From NCBI GenBank assembly GCA_029261405.1, contig JAJDBK010000073.1:1-40016 (forward strand): a stretch of DNA of 40,016 nucleotides, given 5' to 3'. The notes beneath the pieces are model-generated. The model was not told where the DNA came from. It ran no database searches and saw nothing but the letters and a program-made list of their open reading frames with translations. The translations under genes and the position numbers were made by a program. Origin of the DNA: Nitrospinaceae bacterium. GTDB lineage: Bacteria; Nitrospinota_A; UBA7883; JAJDBK01. This document shows positions 1-7,797 of the stretch, piece after piece; positions within the stretch are counted from its first letter, which is position 1, and each line of letters opens with the position of its first letter.

Positions 1-219
1 AACCCCACTAAAAAAAAAAAATCCAAAACCCCCCCCCCCATTTTGTGTCGTATTGTGTTTCCCCCCCACCGCCAAATACCATCACGACACTATCTGGGGC
101 CTATGATATTTTAACTCTGTCAAGTTATTTCAGGTTCTTGGCGGCCTAAGTGTATTGCGGACAGAAAGAATCCATACTCCCATGATATGGAAAGAGATAA
201 CTTCTATCCTGAGACTGGA
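1..219. other. low-complexity contig edge, no gene
   Basis: The first 70 bases contain runs of 12 A, 10 C and 7 C, a composition seen nowhere else in the window. No coding potential is visible before the stop codon of the minus-strand glycosyltransferase. This looks like an assembly edge with homopolymer errors rather than a biological feature; that reading is an inference. Confidence 0.6.
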
Positions 220-1998
220 TCAGAAAAGTTCTTTTGCTTTTACCGCCAATGGATCGGCCGGTCTTATTATTCCGAGCAGATCGGTCACGACTTTTTTTGA
301 TGCGGCGACATCTCCTGAATCTTTGTACGCTTTGGCAAGGGCGTAAAGTGTCGCAGGGTTTATGGGCCGTTGAAGTTTTCTGGTTCGTTCAAGATAGTCA
401 ATCGCCTTGGTGTAATCCTCCAGCCCCAAACTTGCCACGCCACTGTTGTGAAGCCCTTCCGGGTTGTCGGGTTTAATGGCAAGGGCCTTATTCAGGTGCC
501 TTTGCGCGATGTCGTACCGCTCCGCGCTTATGGCGATGGCGCCCATCATGACAGGATACCTCTCCTGATCCGGGAATGATAAAAACCCCTCTTCGGCAAG
601 TTTCATGGCTGAAGGAATATCCCCGGAACGCCAGTAGGCTTTTGCAAGCAGATACCTATCGTTCCCCCCGAAAGGAACAAGGGGAATCGCCATCGATGTG
701 ACAAATATAACTACTACAAGAATCGAGGTTGCAATCAGCGGTATATACCTCTTCCCTCTCAACCAGTCAAAGAGAAGGGTAAGTGTTATCCCGGCCCCGA
801 CCAGCAGGGACGGAACCATCGGAATTCGCAACCGTGACGATGTGTAAAAAATCAGGATTGTTCCCATGGTGACGGCGACCGGGAGAAAGAGCCAAAGGGC
901 TTCCCGCCTCCTGAACGGAGCTATCAAAAGACCGGGCAGACCAAACGCAATTACAAAAGCGTAGTTCGGGAAAGGTGCGGCCAATACTGGCGCAAATATA
1001 GCCCACGTATCGATCGATACATTCGCGGGTAGCTCTTCGTTCCCAAGAGTTCCCTTGAGCTTGTTGTAAACGAGGAGGAGCGCTTTGTCGGGATTGTTGA
1101 GCAGGAACTTCATCCCTTCTCCGCCCCAGTAGCTCGACGCTTCGGTCTCCGACAGTTTTTGTCCGGTCCTTCTCTCGGCTTCCCGGTGAAAATCTATGGG
1201 CGCTTTTACCGGATGCCTTCGCGCAAATGATGGGGGGTTGTAACGACCGGTCAGGTTACCTGCGTTATTGCTGACAAAAAACGTTGCGCCACCCTGGGTG
1301 CGAACCACCACCATCTCTCCGCTGACAATATAGTTCCTCGCGGTACTTGCGCCGAGGACGATCCAGACGCCCACGCAGAAAAGGATCGTATGTTTAATAT
1401 AAACCTTTATCGCTGGTCTCGATTCGAGCCAGTAGATGATCGGAACCGCCACTGCAAAAAGGGCGAAGTTGCTTCGTAGCAGGCAGAGTAATCCGGCGAA
1501 GGCGCCTAGATAAAACCATAGGGAACTCCTCCCTTTCCTCGATACGTTTATAGCCGCCAGCAGAAACAGGAGTGTGAAAGTTACGGCGAACGTAGTTTTT
1601 AACAATAAACAAGAATAGAAGAAGGCGACTTTATAAAGGGCGTAGAAGAAGGCGGCCAGCAATCCGGTTCGTTCGTCTGCGGTTTTTTTTCCGAGAATGT
1701 ATATCAGGTAGACGTTCAGCGTATCGGCGAAGAGCTGTATCACCCTCGGTACTATCAGGTCTTCACCGAAAATGAAAAAGAGCAGTCCGAGATAATAACC
1801 GTAAAGTGGATCGAGCTGGAACGCAGTATTCTCCCCGATCAGATAACCACCGGCGATCTTTTTTGCGAAATCGACATAGTAGGCTTCGTCGAGAAGCGGC
1901 ACCGCCACCAGCGGATTGTCGAGGCTTTGTAAAAGTGTGACGAGCCTCAAAACGAACGCAATCCCCACACATACGAACAAGGCAGAGCGGTTATTCAT
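220..1998 (-). CDS. GT-C family (GT39/PMT-like) membrane glycosyltransferase with C-terminal TPRs
   Basis: The 592-residue protein is a polytopic membrane protein. Its first loop carries acidic residues after TM1 (LLDEAYYVDFAKKI, about residues 35-48), as in lipid-linked-sugar glycosyltransferases of the PMT/ArnT (GT39) type, which transfer sugars on the outer face of the inner membrane. About ten hydrophobic segments occupy residues 5-440. The last 140 residues are soluble and hold about three TPR-like repeats (YLLAKAYWRSGDIPSAMKLA, AERYDIAQRHLNKALAIKPD, YALAKAYKDSGDVAASKKV), probably for protein contacts. The start is ATG at 1998 and the stop TGA. It stands alone: the neighbouring 2.0-3.4 kb zone is degraded mobile DNA. 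The acceptor and donor cannot be deduced. Confidence 0.8.
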   Translation of the reverse strand: MNNRSALFVCVGIAFVLRLVTLLQSLDNPLVAVPLLDEAYYVDFAKKIAGGYLIGENTAFQLDPLYGYYLGLLFFIFGEDLIVPRVIQLFADTLNVYLIYILGKKTADERTGLLAAFFYALYKVAFFYSCLLLKTTFAVTFTLLFLLAAINVSRKGRSSLWFYLGAFAGLLCLLRSNFALFAVAVPIIYWLESRPAIKVYIKHTILFCVGVWIVLGASTARNYIVSGEMVVVRTQGGATFFVSNNAGNLTGRYNPPSFARRHPVKAPIDFHREAERRTGQKLSETEASSYWGGEGMKFLLNNPDKALLLVYNKLKGTLGNEELPANVSIDTWAIFAPVLAAPFPNYAFVIAFGLPGLLIAPFRRREALWLFLPVAVTMGTILIFYTSSRLRIPMVPSLLVGAGITLTLLFDWLRGKRYIPLIATSILVVVIFVTSMAIPLVPFGGNDRYLLAKAYWRSGDIPSAMKLAEEGFLSFPDQERYPVMMGAIAISAERYDIAQRHLNKALAIKPDNPEGLHNSGVASLGLEDYTKAIDYLERTRKLQRPINPATLYALAKAYKDSGDVAASKKVVTDLLGIIRPADPLAVKAKELF

Positions 1999-2173
1999 AG
2001 AGTGAACCGATATCAGAGGGATGCGAATACATGTATCGTCCAGCGTTTCTCTTCTCTACAGTACAAGCGCCAAGCGAACCCGTTCTTCCCACCACCACAG
2101 TTAGGAGCCACTTTGTAAAGGTTCCCCGATTGCATCTATACCCTCTCCCCGGCGCGTTCCACTCCAATTTCGG

Positions 2174-2551
2174 CTATCTCCTGGACCAACCACCCAGGAG
2201 TGTGGGCAATGGCGACGCCTGGGAGAGAACTCCCTGGTCCACATTTTTCTTTGAAAATTTGGTTATGGCGTCTTCAATCGTTATAAGGTCGGAGTTGTCC
2301 TGGCGGATTGCTTTTCCCAGATAACTTGCAACCGCCTCAACCTCGGACTTTGTTACCGCAAGGTCGGCCTTGGATCCTTCATGAGTGATCTTGGTCATGG
2401 CAAGATGATATCCTGGCATGAATTTGCTGTCTACATAGTCGCTCCTGAAAAAGCGAAAATAGCCTTCTAAACATTGGTTATTCTCAACTCGGGCAGTGTA
2501 TAATATCGCAATGTAATCACCAACAGCTTTCAAAACCTGGAGATTATTCAT
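2174..2551 (-). CDS. unknown 125-residue protein, second gene of a coupled pair
   Basis: I do not recognise this family. The ATG at 2551 overlaps the TGA of the upstream gene remnant in an ATGA arrangement, so the two were probably translated together. The protein starts MNNLQVLKAVGDYIAILYTA and has a mixed alpha/beta look with no membrane segment. The last 15 residues are low in recognisable pattern and may be out-of-frame readthrough after a lesion. A second, broken copy of the first part of this gene lies at 39878-40014, about 90% identical over 137 bases by hand alignment (13 differences, no gaps). That conservation, including the overlap with the upstream frame, is the main reason to believe the gene is real. 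An alternative upstream start would run into the other gene. Confidence 0.45.
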   Translation of the reverse strand: MNNLQVLKAVGDYIAILYTARVENNQCLEGYFRFFRSDYVDSKFMPGYHLAMTKITHEGSKADLAVTKSEVEAVASYLGKAIRQDNSDLITIEDAITKFSKKNVDQGVLSQASPLPTLLGGWSRR

Positions 2552-2750
2552 TGAAATCCAAACCTGAATCTGGCCAGATTGATATTTTCTCCACCCCCAT
2601 CGAATAGATAATCGATCTGTCCCATTCTCTTTGCAAACTGGCAAATGAGATAGACTGGCGCCGGCTCGACGTTCAATTCGGTCGGTTTTATTGCCCTGAC
2701 AATGGTCGCCCCGCCAAGCCAGCCCGGTTGATGGTGGGTCAGCAATATCT
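2548..2750 (-). pseudogene. 3' remnant of unknown first gene of the coupled pair
   Basis: This minus-strand frame ends at TGA 2548-2550 inside the ATG of the next gene. Only its last 60 or so residues remain (for example APVYLICQFAKRMGQIDYLF and NLARFRFGFQ), because the upstream part is replaced from about 2754 by an IS5-type transposase sequence running in the opposite direction. The open frame continues to 2964 only as antisense of that transposase. The final residues RFRFGFQ are also encoded in the second repeat copy at the window end, which supports a real C-terminus. Function unknown. Confidence 0.4.
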
Positions 2751-2753
2751 TAA

Positions 2754-3300
2754 ATTCACTTTCAATCTTGGCGATGAGGTTTTGATCGAACGTTGGGAGG
2801 AAAATCCCTACTGGCAATATTTTTGTGGGGAGACGACTTTCACACATAAGCCTCCCATCAACCCAAGCCTGATGACAAAATGGCGTGATCGTGTCAAGAG
2901 TTACGGTGTGGAGAAACTTCTCGAAAAGACTATCCATGCCGGGTTGAAACTCAATGTGATACACATCTCAACGTAGATACTACTTGTTCAGGAGAAAGCG
3001 ATAACTCACCCCACTGACGCCACCCTTTGCCACCGAATGCGCGAGAGGCTTGCGCGCAAAGCCTTCGAAAATAGTTCAGGCGCAGGTCTGCGATAGAGCC
3101 GTTGATTGGTCATGTGAACAACGATGGTCGTATGGGACGTAACTATCTGAAAGGGACCGAAGAGGAATAGATAAACGCGATACTTTCAGGGTGCGGTTAT
3201 AATCTGGGAAAGATCTTCCGGGATCTTTTATCGTCTCTCATTACGAGGTGGCGATTTTCAACTCATGAGCTTTATTACATCTGGGAGTCTGTCAGACCTA
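2754..3300 (+). pseudogene. decayed IS5-family transposase
   Basis: The N-terminal part (2754-2960) reads FTFNLGDEVLIERWEENPYW followed by the CGETTFTHKPPINPSLMTKW region typical of the DUF772 domain of IS5-like transposases. After a frame break near 2974, the same family's VQEKAITHPTDATLCHRMRE segment follows. Then a large internal deletion near 3105 joins it to the C-terminal signature (IEPLIGHVNNDGRMGRNYLK) with an in-frame TAG at about 3169. The central catalytic part is missing, so it cannot be active. The reading frame runs into the terminal inverted-repeat-like sequence at 3283. A nearly identical copy of the first 200 bases lies at 38421-38620. Confidence 0.75.
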
Positions 3301-3366
3301 GGATGATTCCGCTACAAGTGGTCGAGCCACTTCGCGAACAAACCCTAAGTTAAGGCAGACTCCTAG
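3283..3366. repeat. short MITE-like element with IS5-type terminal inverted repeats
   Basis: The left end GGGAGTCTGTCAGACCTAGG and the right end, reverse-complemented CTAGGAGTCTGCCTTAA, match the two ends of the longer element at 25648-25815. The sub-terminal sequences also match (ATGATTCCGCTACAA next to the left end, CGCGAACAAACCCTAA next to the right end). It is therefore a deletion derivative in reverse orientation. Its left end coincides with the end of the decayed transposase, so these termini probably belong to the same IS family. The right end overlaps the stop codon of the DUF72 gene. Confidence 0.65.
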
Positions 3367-4169
3367 AGGAGTTTTTTCAGGGACCAGGCGTTTTTTACCG
3401 CTGTGCCCTGGTAATGGTTGTTGAAAAAGATTACTGTGCGGTCGGTCATGGCTGAAATCTTGTGGATGGGGGTCAACAGTTCTCTTAATTCGAATTCTGT
3501 ATATTTGTAGTTGTACCCTTCGTTGATGGGAACGTTGGACCAGTTTATATTTCTTCCATACAACCTGAAATAACCGAGGCTGGATGTGCCCACCGGTGTG
3601 AAGAGTGGGAATTTTGGGTGGTCTGGCGCGTCGATGATGCAAAACCCGACATCGAGACTTTTCAACAGATCGAATATTGTAAGAGAGGTCCAGCTCTCAT
3701 GTTTAAACTCCACAACAAGCTCCGTTCGCGGCTTGAGCCTTCCGGCGAACCATTTCAGATGTTCTATAGAATCCCTGCTTTTTGTAAAGCTGTATGGGAA
3801 CTGGGCGAGGATACCTATCAATCTGTTACTGTCGAACATCGGTTCCATTCCTTCAAGGAAAGTCTCCACCGCATATTCGTTGCGGAGGAAGTGACCGCTT
3901 TCATCCCATAATTTCTTGGTCAATTCCTGATTTGCTTTAATGACAAACTGGAAGTTATCGGGAGTCTGGTTAATCAACCCCTCCATACCGCTTACCGTTG
4001 GCATGGTGAAGTAGGTGTCGTTTATCTCCACCAGCGAGAATCCGAGTTCTTTCGCATAAAACGGGAGCATTTCATCTACGGCAATATCTTTCGGGTAGAC
4101 TTTACCTCTCCAGTCGTCATAAGAGTAGCCGGAAGTCCCTATCAGGATCTCAGGTTTGGTTTCATCCAT
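3363..4169 (-). CDS. DUF72 family protein (YecE-like)
   Basis: The protein has the DUF72 TIM-barrel pattern: N-terminal LIGTSGYSYDDWRGKVYP, then INDTYFTMP, the central LAQFPYSF and VEFKHESW motifs, FRLYGRN and a C-terminal FFNNHYQGTAVKNAW. The biochemical role of the family is not established, though a link to nucleic-acid or Fe-S metabolism has been suggested. I prefer the ATG at 4169, close to the first conserved strand; a GTG at 4199 would add 10 residues. Neither has a clear ribosome site. It follows the cytochrome b fusion gene by 30-60 bases on the same strand. The stop TAG lies within the terminal repeat of the mini-element at 3283-3366, so the extreme C-terminus may have been altered by insertion. 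Confidence 0.85.
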   Translation of the reverse strand: MDETKPEILIGTSGYSYDDWRGKVYPKDIAVDEMLPFYAKELGFSLVEINDTYFTMPTVSGMEGLINQTPDNFQFVIKANQELTKKLWDESGHFLRNEYAVETFLEGMEPMFDSNRLIGILAQFPYSFTKSRDSIEHLKWFAGRLKPRTELVVEFKHESWTSLTIFDLLKSLDVGFCIIDAPDHPKFPLFTPVGTSSLGYFRLYGRNINWSNVPINEGYNYKYTEFELRELLTPIHKISAMTDRTVIFFNNHYQGTAVKNAWSLKKLL

Positions 4170-4229
4170 ATCAGTTGAACTGACAGTCGTTAACTCCACG
4201 ATGTTTCGGCGTCTCCATCCGGGTAATTA

Positions 4230-6038
4230 TTATGGTGCGGCATTCAGCTCGTTGGTCCTGGGGTCATAAATCACAGTATGAACCCTGCCTGTTAAAAAGT
4301 GATCCATGGACAGGGTAACAGTTTTTTCAGATAGCGCAGTGGAAACCTCGATTGTGGTCTCTTTTTGACCAGGCTCGATATCAAAAGCCTTGTGGAAAAC
4401 AGAACCGCCGAGGGGAGTGTCGGGAGCGATTTTTTCATTCAACAACAACGTCCCGCCCAGTTTTACTGTTATTGCTGTTTCCGCAAAAACTTCTCCTGTA
4501 ACCACAAGCTGTGATCGGTTCTTATCGATCAGCGCGACCTTGTAACTGTCGCTTGCCCACTGAAACAAAAGAATCAGAACAAAAGTCACTAGAGCGGCAG
4601 AAACTGTTTTTACGGGCCAGGCGGTTTCGCTCGACACATATTCGCGATCACCCGGTTCGTTTGAGAACTCCTTCCTGACTGAGGCGATCTTTTGCTCAAT
4701 TTCATCGGTGGTCCCACCGCCATCTGCAATCAGTTTCAAAGGCCCGGAGCGATACTTATCTCTTAACCACGGTTTACGAAGATGAAACATGCGCATTCGG
4801 GTAAACATTGAGCCGAGCCTGCTCTTGCAAGCGCTCTCTTTACAGGAGAGGATTATTACGGCTTTGGCGCCACGTTTGTAATCGAGCGCAACCTGGTTTG
4901 CAGGTAGTTGACCTGCGCAGATAAGCGGAACAACCAGAGTCGATTTGTCGCCCGGAAACTTTTGCGAAGGGTACGATTCCTTGCACGCATAGACGATTAC
5001 AGGATCAGTGGCCCTTGCCAGAAAGGCGCTTGTCTCTTCATTGATTGCGGTTATCCCCCGGTCAGGCGCCGACAAAGCTCCGAATCCGCACGACCCGACA
5101 CAGACAGGACAACCGGCGCATAGATCTTCATCAAGCTCCACGAGCCAGGGGTGATGGTTTTCCAGAGGCGCTGGAGTCATCGACAATGCGCCATACGGGC
5201 AGTCGGCTTCACAAAGGGCGCATCCCACACATTTTTCAAGGTTCAGCTCAACAGGTTTTACCGCAAACCTCTCACCAAGGGATTTTATAAAATAAATCGC
5301 TATCGCAATGCCAATCAACAATACCAACAATGTGAAGGCCGGACCCGCCACAGTTACGAATAGCAGAGGTGTCATGAACTGCCAGTAGAAGGGGAGTTTA
5401 CCGGTAAGGATCGAAAAATCGGCTATTGGCGCCAAGTTAAGCGGGAAGAAAATCGCCGTCAGGAACAGGCCGATGGTGATTCCAGCGCTTGTTCCTTTGG
5501 AAGGCCAGAGCCTCGGCATGTTGATTCTGTGAAAATGGAGTAGCAGAGCTGTCCCTGCCACAAATACAGGTACTATATGCAAAGCCAGCAGAACAACGGT
5601 AGATCCGACCGGAACAGCGTCATTGACTGCAAACGCATTACGCGCCGTCTCACCCGGAATGATATCAAGAAAAACTTGCAGGATCGACCGGGCGACCATA
5701 TCCATCGGCAGGATAAGGCCGGTTATTCCCTGTGCGGAAAAAAAGAGCGCCAGCCCTACTGCGCTAACCCAGGTTAGCCACATCCCCTTTGCTCTGGCGC
5801 GTTTGGCGACCAGGACATATACAAGGTGAGCCACGACAGCGCAGACGGTCAGACTGGCGGCGAAATGGTGAATGGATCGAAGTAAATAATAGAGGGGGTT
5901 ATCGTCCGGGGCGTTTATTATGTAGCGGTAATTATCGGGAAAAACAGGAATATAAAACGCAAAAAGGATAATACCTGAAACTGTCAGGGTTAAAACGAGA
6001 ATGAAGAGCAACGCTCCGGCTTGTGTAAACCTGTTCAC
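4230..6038 (-). CDS. cytochrome b6-like / 2[4Fe-4S] ferredoxin / MvhD-like fusion protein
   Basis: From a GTG at 6038 the protein has 602 residues. Residues 10-260 form a cytochrome b6-type membrane domain. Two His pairs spaced 13-14 residues apart (about 57/58 with 71, and 154 with 168) fit two heme b groups. Residues 270-320 hold two ferredoxin clusters (CVGCALCEADCP and CAGCPVCVGSC). Residues 345-430 resemble the delta subunit of methyl-viologen-reducing hydrogenase (MvhD), with ICAGQLP and ILSCKESACKSRLG. A further TM segment (about 475-495) precedes an exported C-terminal domain. The likely role is passing electrons between a soluble donor and the quinone pool; partners are not visible. 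The GTG overlaps the kinase stop (GTGA), indicating coupled translation. The longer open frame upstream lies inside the kinase gene and is not real coding. Confidence 0.8.
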   Translation of the reverse strand: MNRFTQAGALLFILVLTLTVSGIILFAFYIPVFPDNYRYIINAPDDNPLYYLLRSIHHFAASLTVCAVVAHLVYVLVAKRARAKGMWLTWVSAVGLALFFSAQGITGLILPMDMVARSILQVFLDIIPGETARNAFAVNDAVPVGSTVVLLALHIVPVFVAGTALLLHFHRINMPRLWPSKGTSAGITIGLFLTAIFFPLNLAPIADFSILTGKLPFYWQFMTPLLFVTVAGPAFTLLVLLIGIAIAIYFIKSLGERFAVKPVELNLEKCVGCALCEADCPYGALSMTPAPLENHHPWLVELDEDLCAGCPVCVGSCGFGALSAPDRGITAINEETSAFLARATDPVIVYACKESYPSQKFPGDKSTLVVPLICAGQLPANQVALDYKRGAKAVIILSCKESACKSRLGSMFTRMRMFHLRKPWLRDKYRSGPLKLIADGGGTTDEIEQKIASVRKEFSNEPGDREYVSSETAWPVKTVSAALVTFVLILLFQWASDSYKVALIDKNRSQLVVTGEVFAETAITVKLGGTLLLNEKIAPDTPLGGSVFHKAFDIEPGQKETTIEVSTALSEKTVTLSMDHFLTGRVHTVIYDPRTNELNAAP

Positions 6039-7669
6039 TCCTCCGTGGCCGCCCGCTCCCCAAAATCGATAGCGCCCCAGACAGCCAGCGTTATAAGAGG
6101 CAAGTGAAGATAATCGGGCTGATCCATGGAAAAAACGGAATCGGCGATGTTGTTGTATACGACCAGGGAAGTTGCGACAATGGCTACCAGCGGATAGAGC
6201 ATATTCCGCAAAAAACCTTTCCATACACGAAAAACAGAATGCGTAAATCCGGCTACCAGCGCTACAGGGATGCCGACTGCCAGATAGAGGATCGTGAAAT
6301 AGAGGTTCCACATATCCTGTTCAACTGCGTGGGCCTGAAAGGAGCCGCTGATGGCAAAGACTATAAACCCCAAAGCAAAACCGATAAATGCGCAGACTCC
6401 GGCGGTTTTGTATCCGTACCTGAAATAAGCGGGAACACCGAGAGCCAGGACTATCGAGACGATGGTGGAGACAAGCGCGTATGTTTCATCGGAGCCAAAT
6501 TCGCCGAACGCGTCACTTTCGAGTTGAATCTTCGCGTAGGCCGCTATCGCTCCGGTTATCAGAGCGATAACGGACATTACAAAGGGGTCGTGGCTGATAT
6601 CTTGTGTGCCATCGATATTTATGGCGCCTGAAGGTTGTTTCAAGTTTGATTGGGCGTAATCGCGCTGATCGGCGTATCTTTCCCTTTCGAGATCCTGTTT
6701 TTCGCGGGCGAGACGGCGTTTATCGTACTCCATTTTCGACTTCATCCGCTTCAACTGGTCCGCTTCGTCCAGACCGAGATAGCGGGAGAAAGCCGCCCCA
6801 AGTTCTTTTGCGCTCTGGTACCTGGCGTTAGGCTTTTTCTCGAGACACTGGAAGATAATTTTCATCAGTTCGCGGCTAACGAAAGTGAGTGTCGCAGGTT
6901 TTGTCTGAAAATGGTGGTTGATGATATCTTTTGCGGTATTCCCACCGAAGGGATGGTTTCCTGTCATCAACTCGTAGAGGGTCAGACCCAGCGCGTAGAT
7001 ATCGACCCGCGCATCCGGTCTGGCGCCTTCGAACACTTCCGGCGCAATATACGCCAATGTTCCGGCGATGGAATCGTGGTCGGCGTCTTTCTCCACAAGG
7101 GCTTTTGCTATGCCAAGGTCCATCAGCCTTACTGACTGGGACCCGCAAACCATTATGTTGGACGGTTTGATATCGCGGTGGATGATATTTTTCTGGTGAG
7201 CGTACTCAAGGGCCTGGCAAACCTGCAAACCGATTCTGGCGACGTAATCGGGTGAGAGGCGTCCGTTCTCTGTCTTCTCAGCCAGCCCGTCGAGGGTATT
7301 GCCATCCACATACTCCATGAGCAGGTAGACGTTCTTGCCATCGTCTTCGAAGTTGATCAGGCGCATGATGTTTGGGTGGGTCAGCATCATCGCCACTTGC
7401 GCCTCCTGCTTGAGCCGCTCCACTGAATCCCGGTTCTGGCTCATGCTCTTTTTCATCAGTTTGATGGCTATAGGGGTGTTCAGTTGTCGGTCGAAACCTT
7501 TGAAAACCAAACCCATTCCACCTTCGCCTATCTTCTCGACAACCTCATATCGATCACCGAGAACGGAGCCTGAGCCGACCTCTTCGCCGGATGACGAACC
7601 TGTGTCGGTAGGTTCGCCCAAACCTGCTTGAATGGTTTGAGCCAGTCTGGCGGTTTTCTTTAAATCCAT
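6035..7669 (-). CDS. membrane-anchored Hanks-type Ser/Thr protein kinase
   Basis: The 544-residue protein has a complete PknB-type kinase domain at about residues 40-300: glycine loop IGEGGMGLVFKG, catalytic Lys in IAIKLMKK, HRDIKPSNIMV catalytic loop, DLG in place of DFG (LMDLGIAKA), and the APEVFEG motif. A basic, charged linker (about 305-345, KRMKSKMEYDKRRLAREKQD) is followed by about five hydrophobic segments (370-540) with no clear extracytoplasmic sensor domain. The kinase should act in the cytoplasm while tethered to the membrane. The stop overlaps the GTG start of the cytochrome b fusion protein, so the electron-transfer protein is a natural candidate partner or target; that is inference. 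DLG for DFG is common in bacterial kinases and does not imply inactivity. Confidence 0.9.
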   Translation of the reverse strand: MDLKKTARLAQTIQAGLGEPTDTGSSSGEEVGSGSVLGDRYEVVEKIGEGGMGLVFKGFDRQLNTPIAIKLMKKSMSQNRDSVERLKQEAQVAMMLTHPNIMRLINFEDDGKNVYLLMEYVDGNTLDGLAEKTENGRLSPDYVARIGLQVCQALEYAHQKNIIHRDIKPSNIMVCGSQSVRLMDLGIAKALVEKDADHDSIAGTLAYIAPEVFEGARPDARVDIYALGLTLYELMTGNHPFGGNTAKDIINHHFQTKPATLTFVSRELMKIIFQCLEKKPNARYQSAKELGAAFSRYLGLDEADQLKRMKSKMEYDKRRLAREKQDLERERYADQRDYAQSNLKQPSGAINIDGTQDISHDPFVMSVIALITGAIAAYAKIQLESDAFGEFGSDETYALVSTIVSIVLALGVPAYFRYGYKTAGVCAFIGFALGFIVFAISGSFQAHAVEQDMWNLYFTILYLAVGIPVALVAGFTHSVFRVWKGFLRNMLYPLVAIVATSLVVYNNIADSVFSMDQPDYLHLPLITLAVWGAIDFGERAATEE

Positions 7670-7732
7670 TTAACCAAAATGAGAATAGAGGGAAGCGACG
7701 ATTTTACCATTTATGGAGAGTATTGAAAACGA

Positions 7733-7777
7733 CCTAACCCCGATTATTCTGTTGCCTTCTGAATAATCGGGGTTAGG
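7733..7777. terminator. perfect 17-bp hairpin between mrp and kinase genes
   Basis: The arms CCTAACCCCGATTATTC (7733-7749) and its exact reverse complement (7761-7777) enclose an 11-base loop. On the minus strand it sits 20 bases after the mrp stop and is followed by TCGTTTTC, a weak U-tract. It most likely ends the nfu-mrp transcript, isolating the downstream kinase gene. No kinase promoter is obvious between the hairpin and 7669. Confidence 0.7.
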
Positions 7778-7797
7778 AACAATTACATTTTTAAAGC

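Noticed and set aside
2187-2206. Further degenerate copy of the MITE end (CCAGGAGTGTGGGC)
   Set aside because: The match to the terminal repeat is too short and needs gaps.
2031-2324. 97-codon plus-strand frame near 2.1 kb
   Set aside because: Composition is unlike a real protein, it overlaps the minus-strand repeat gene, and there is no ribosome site.
2436-2572. Template/variable repeat pair of a diversity-generating retroelement (with 39878-40014)
   Set aside because: Differences between the two copies are scattered and not restricted to adenines, and no reverse transcriptase is present.
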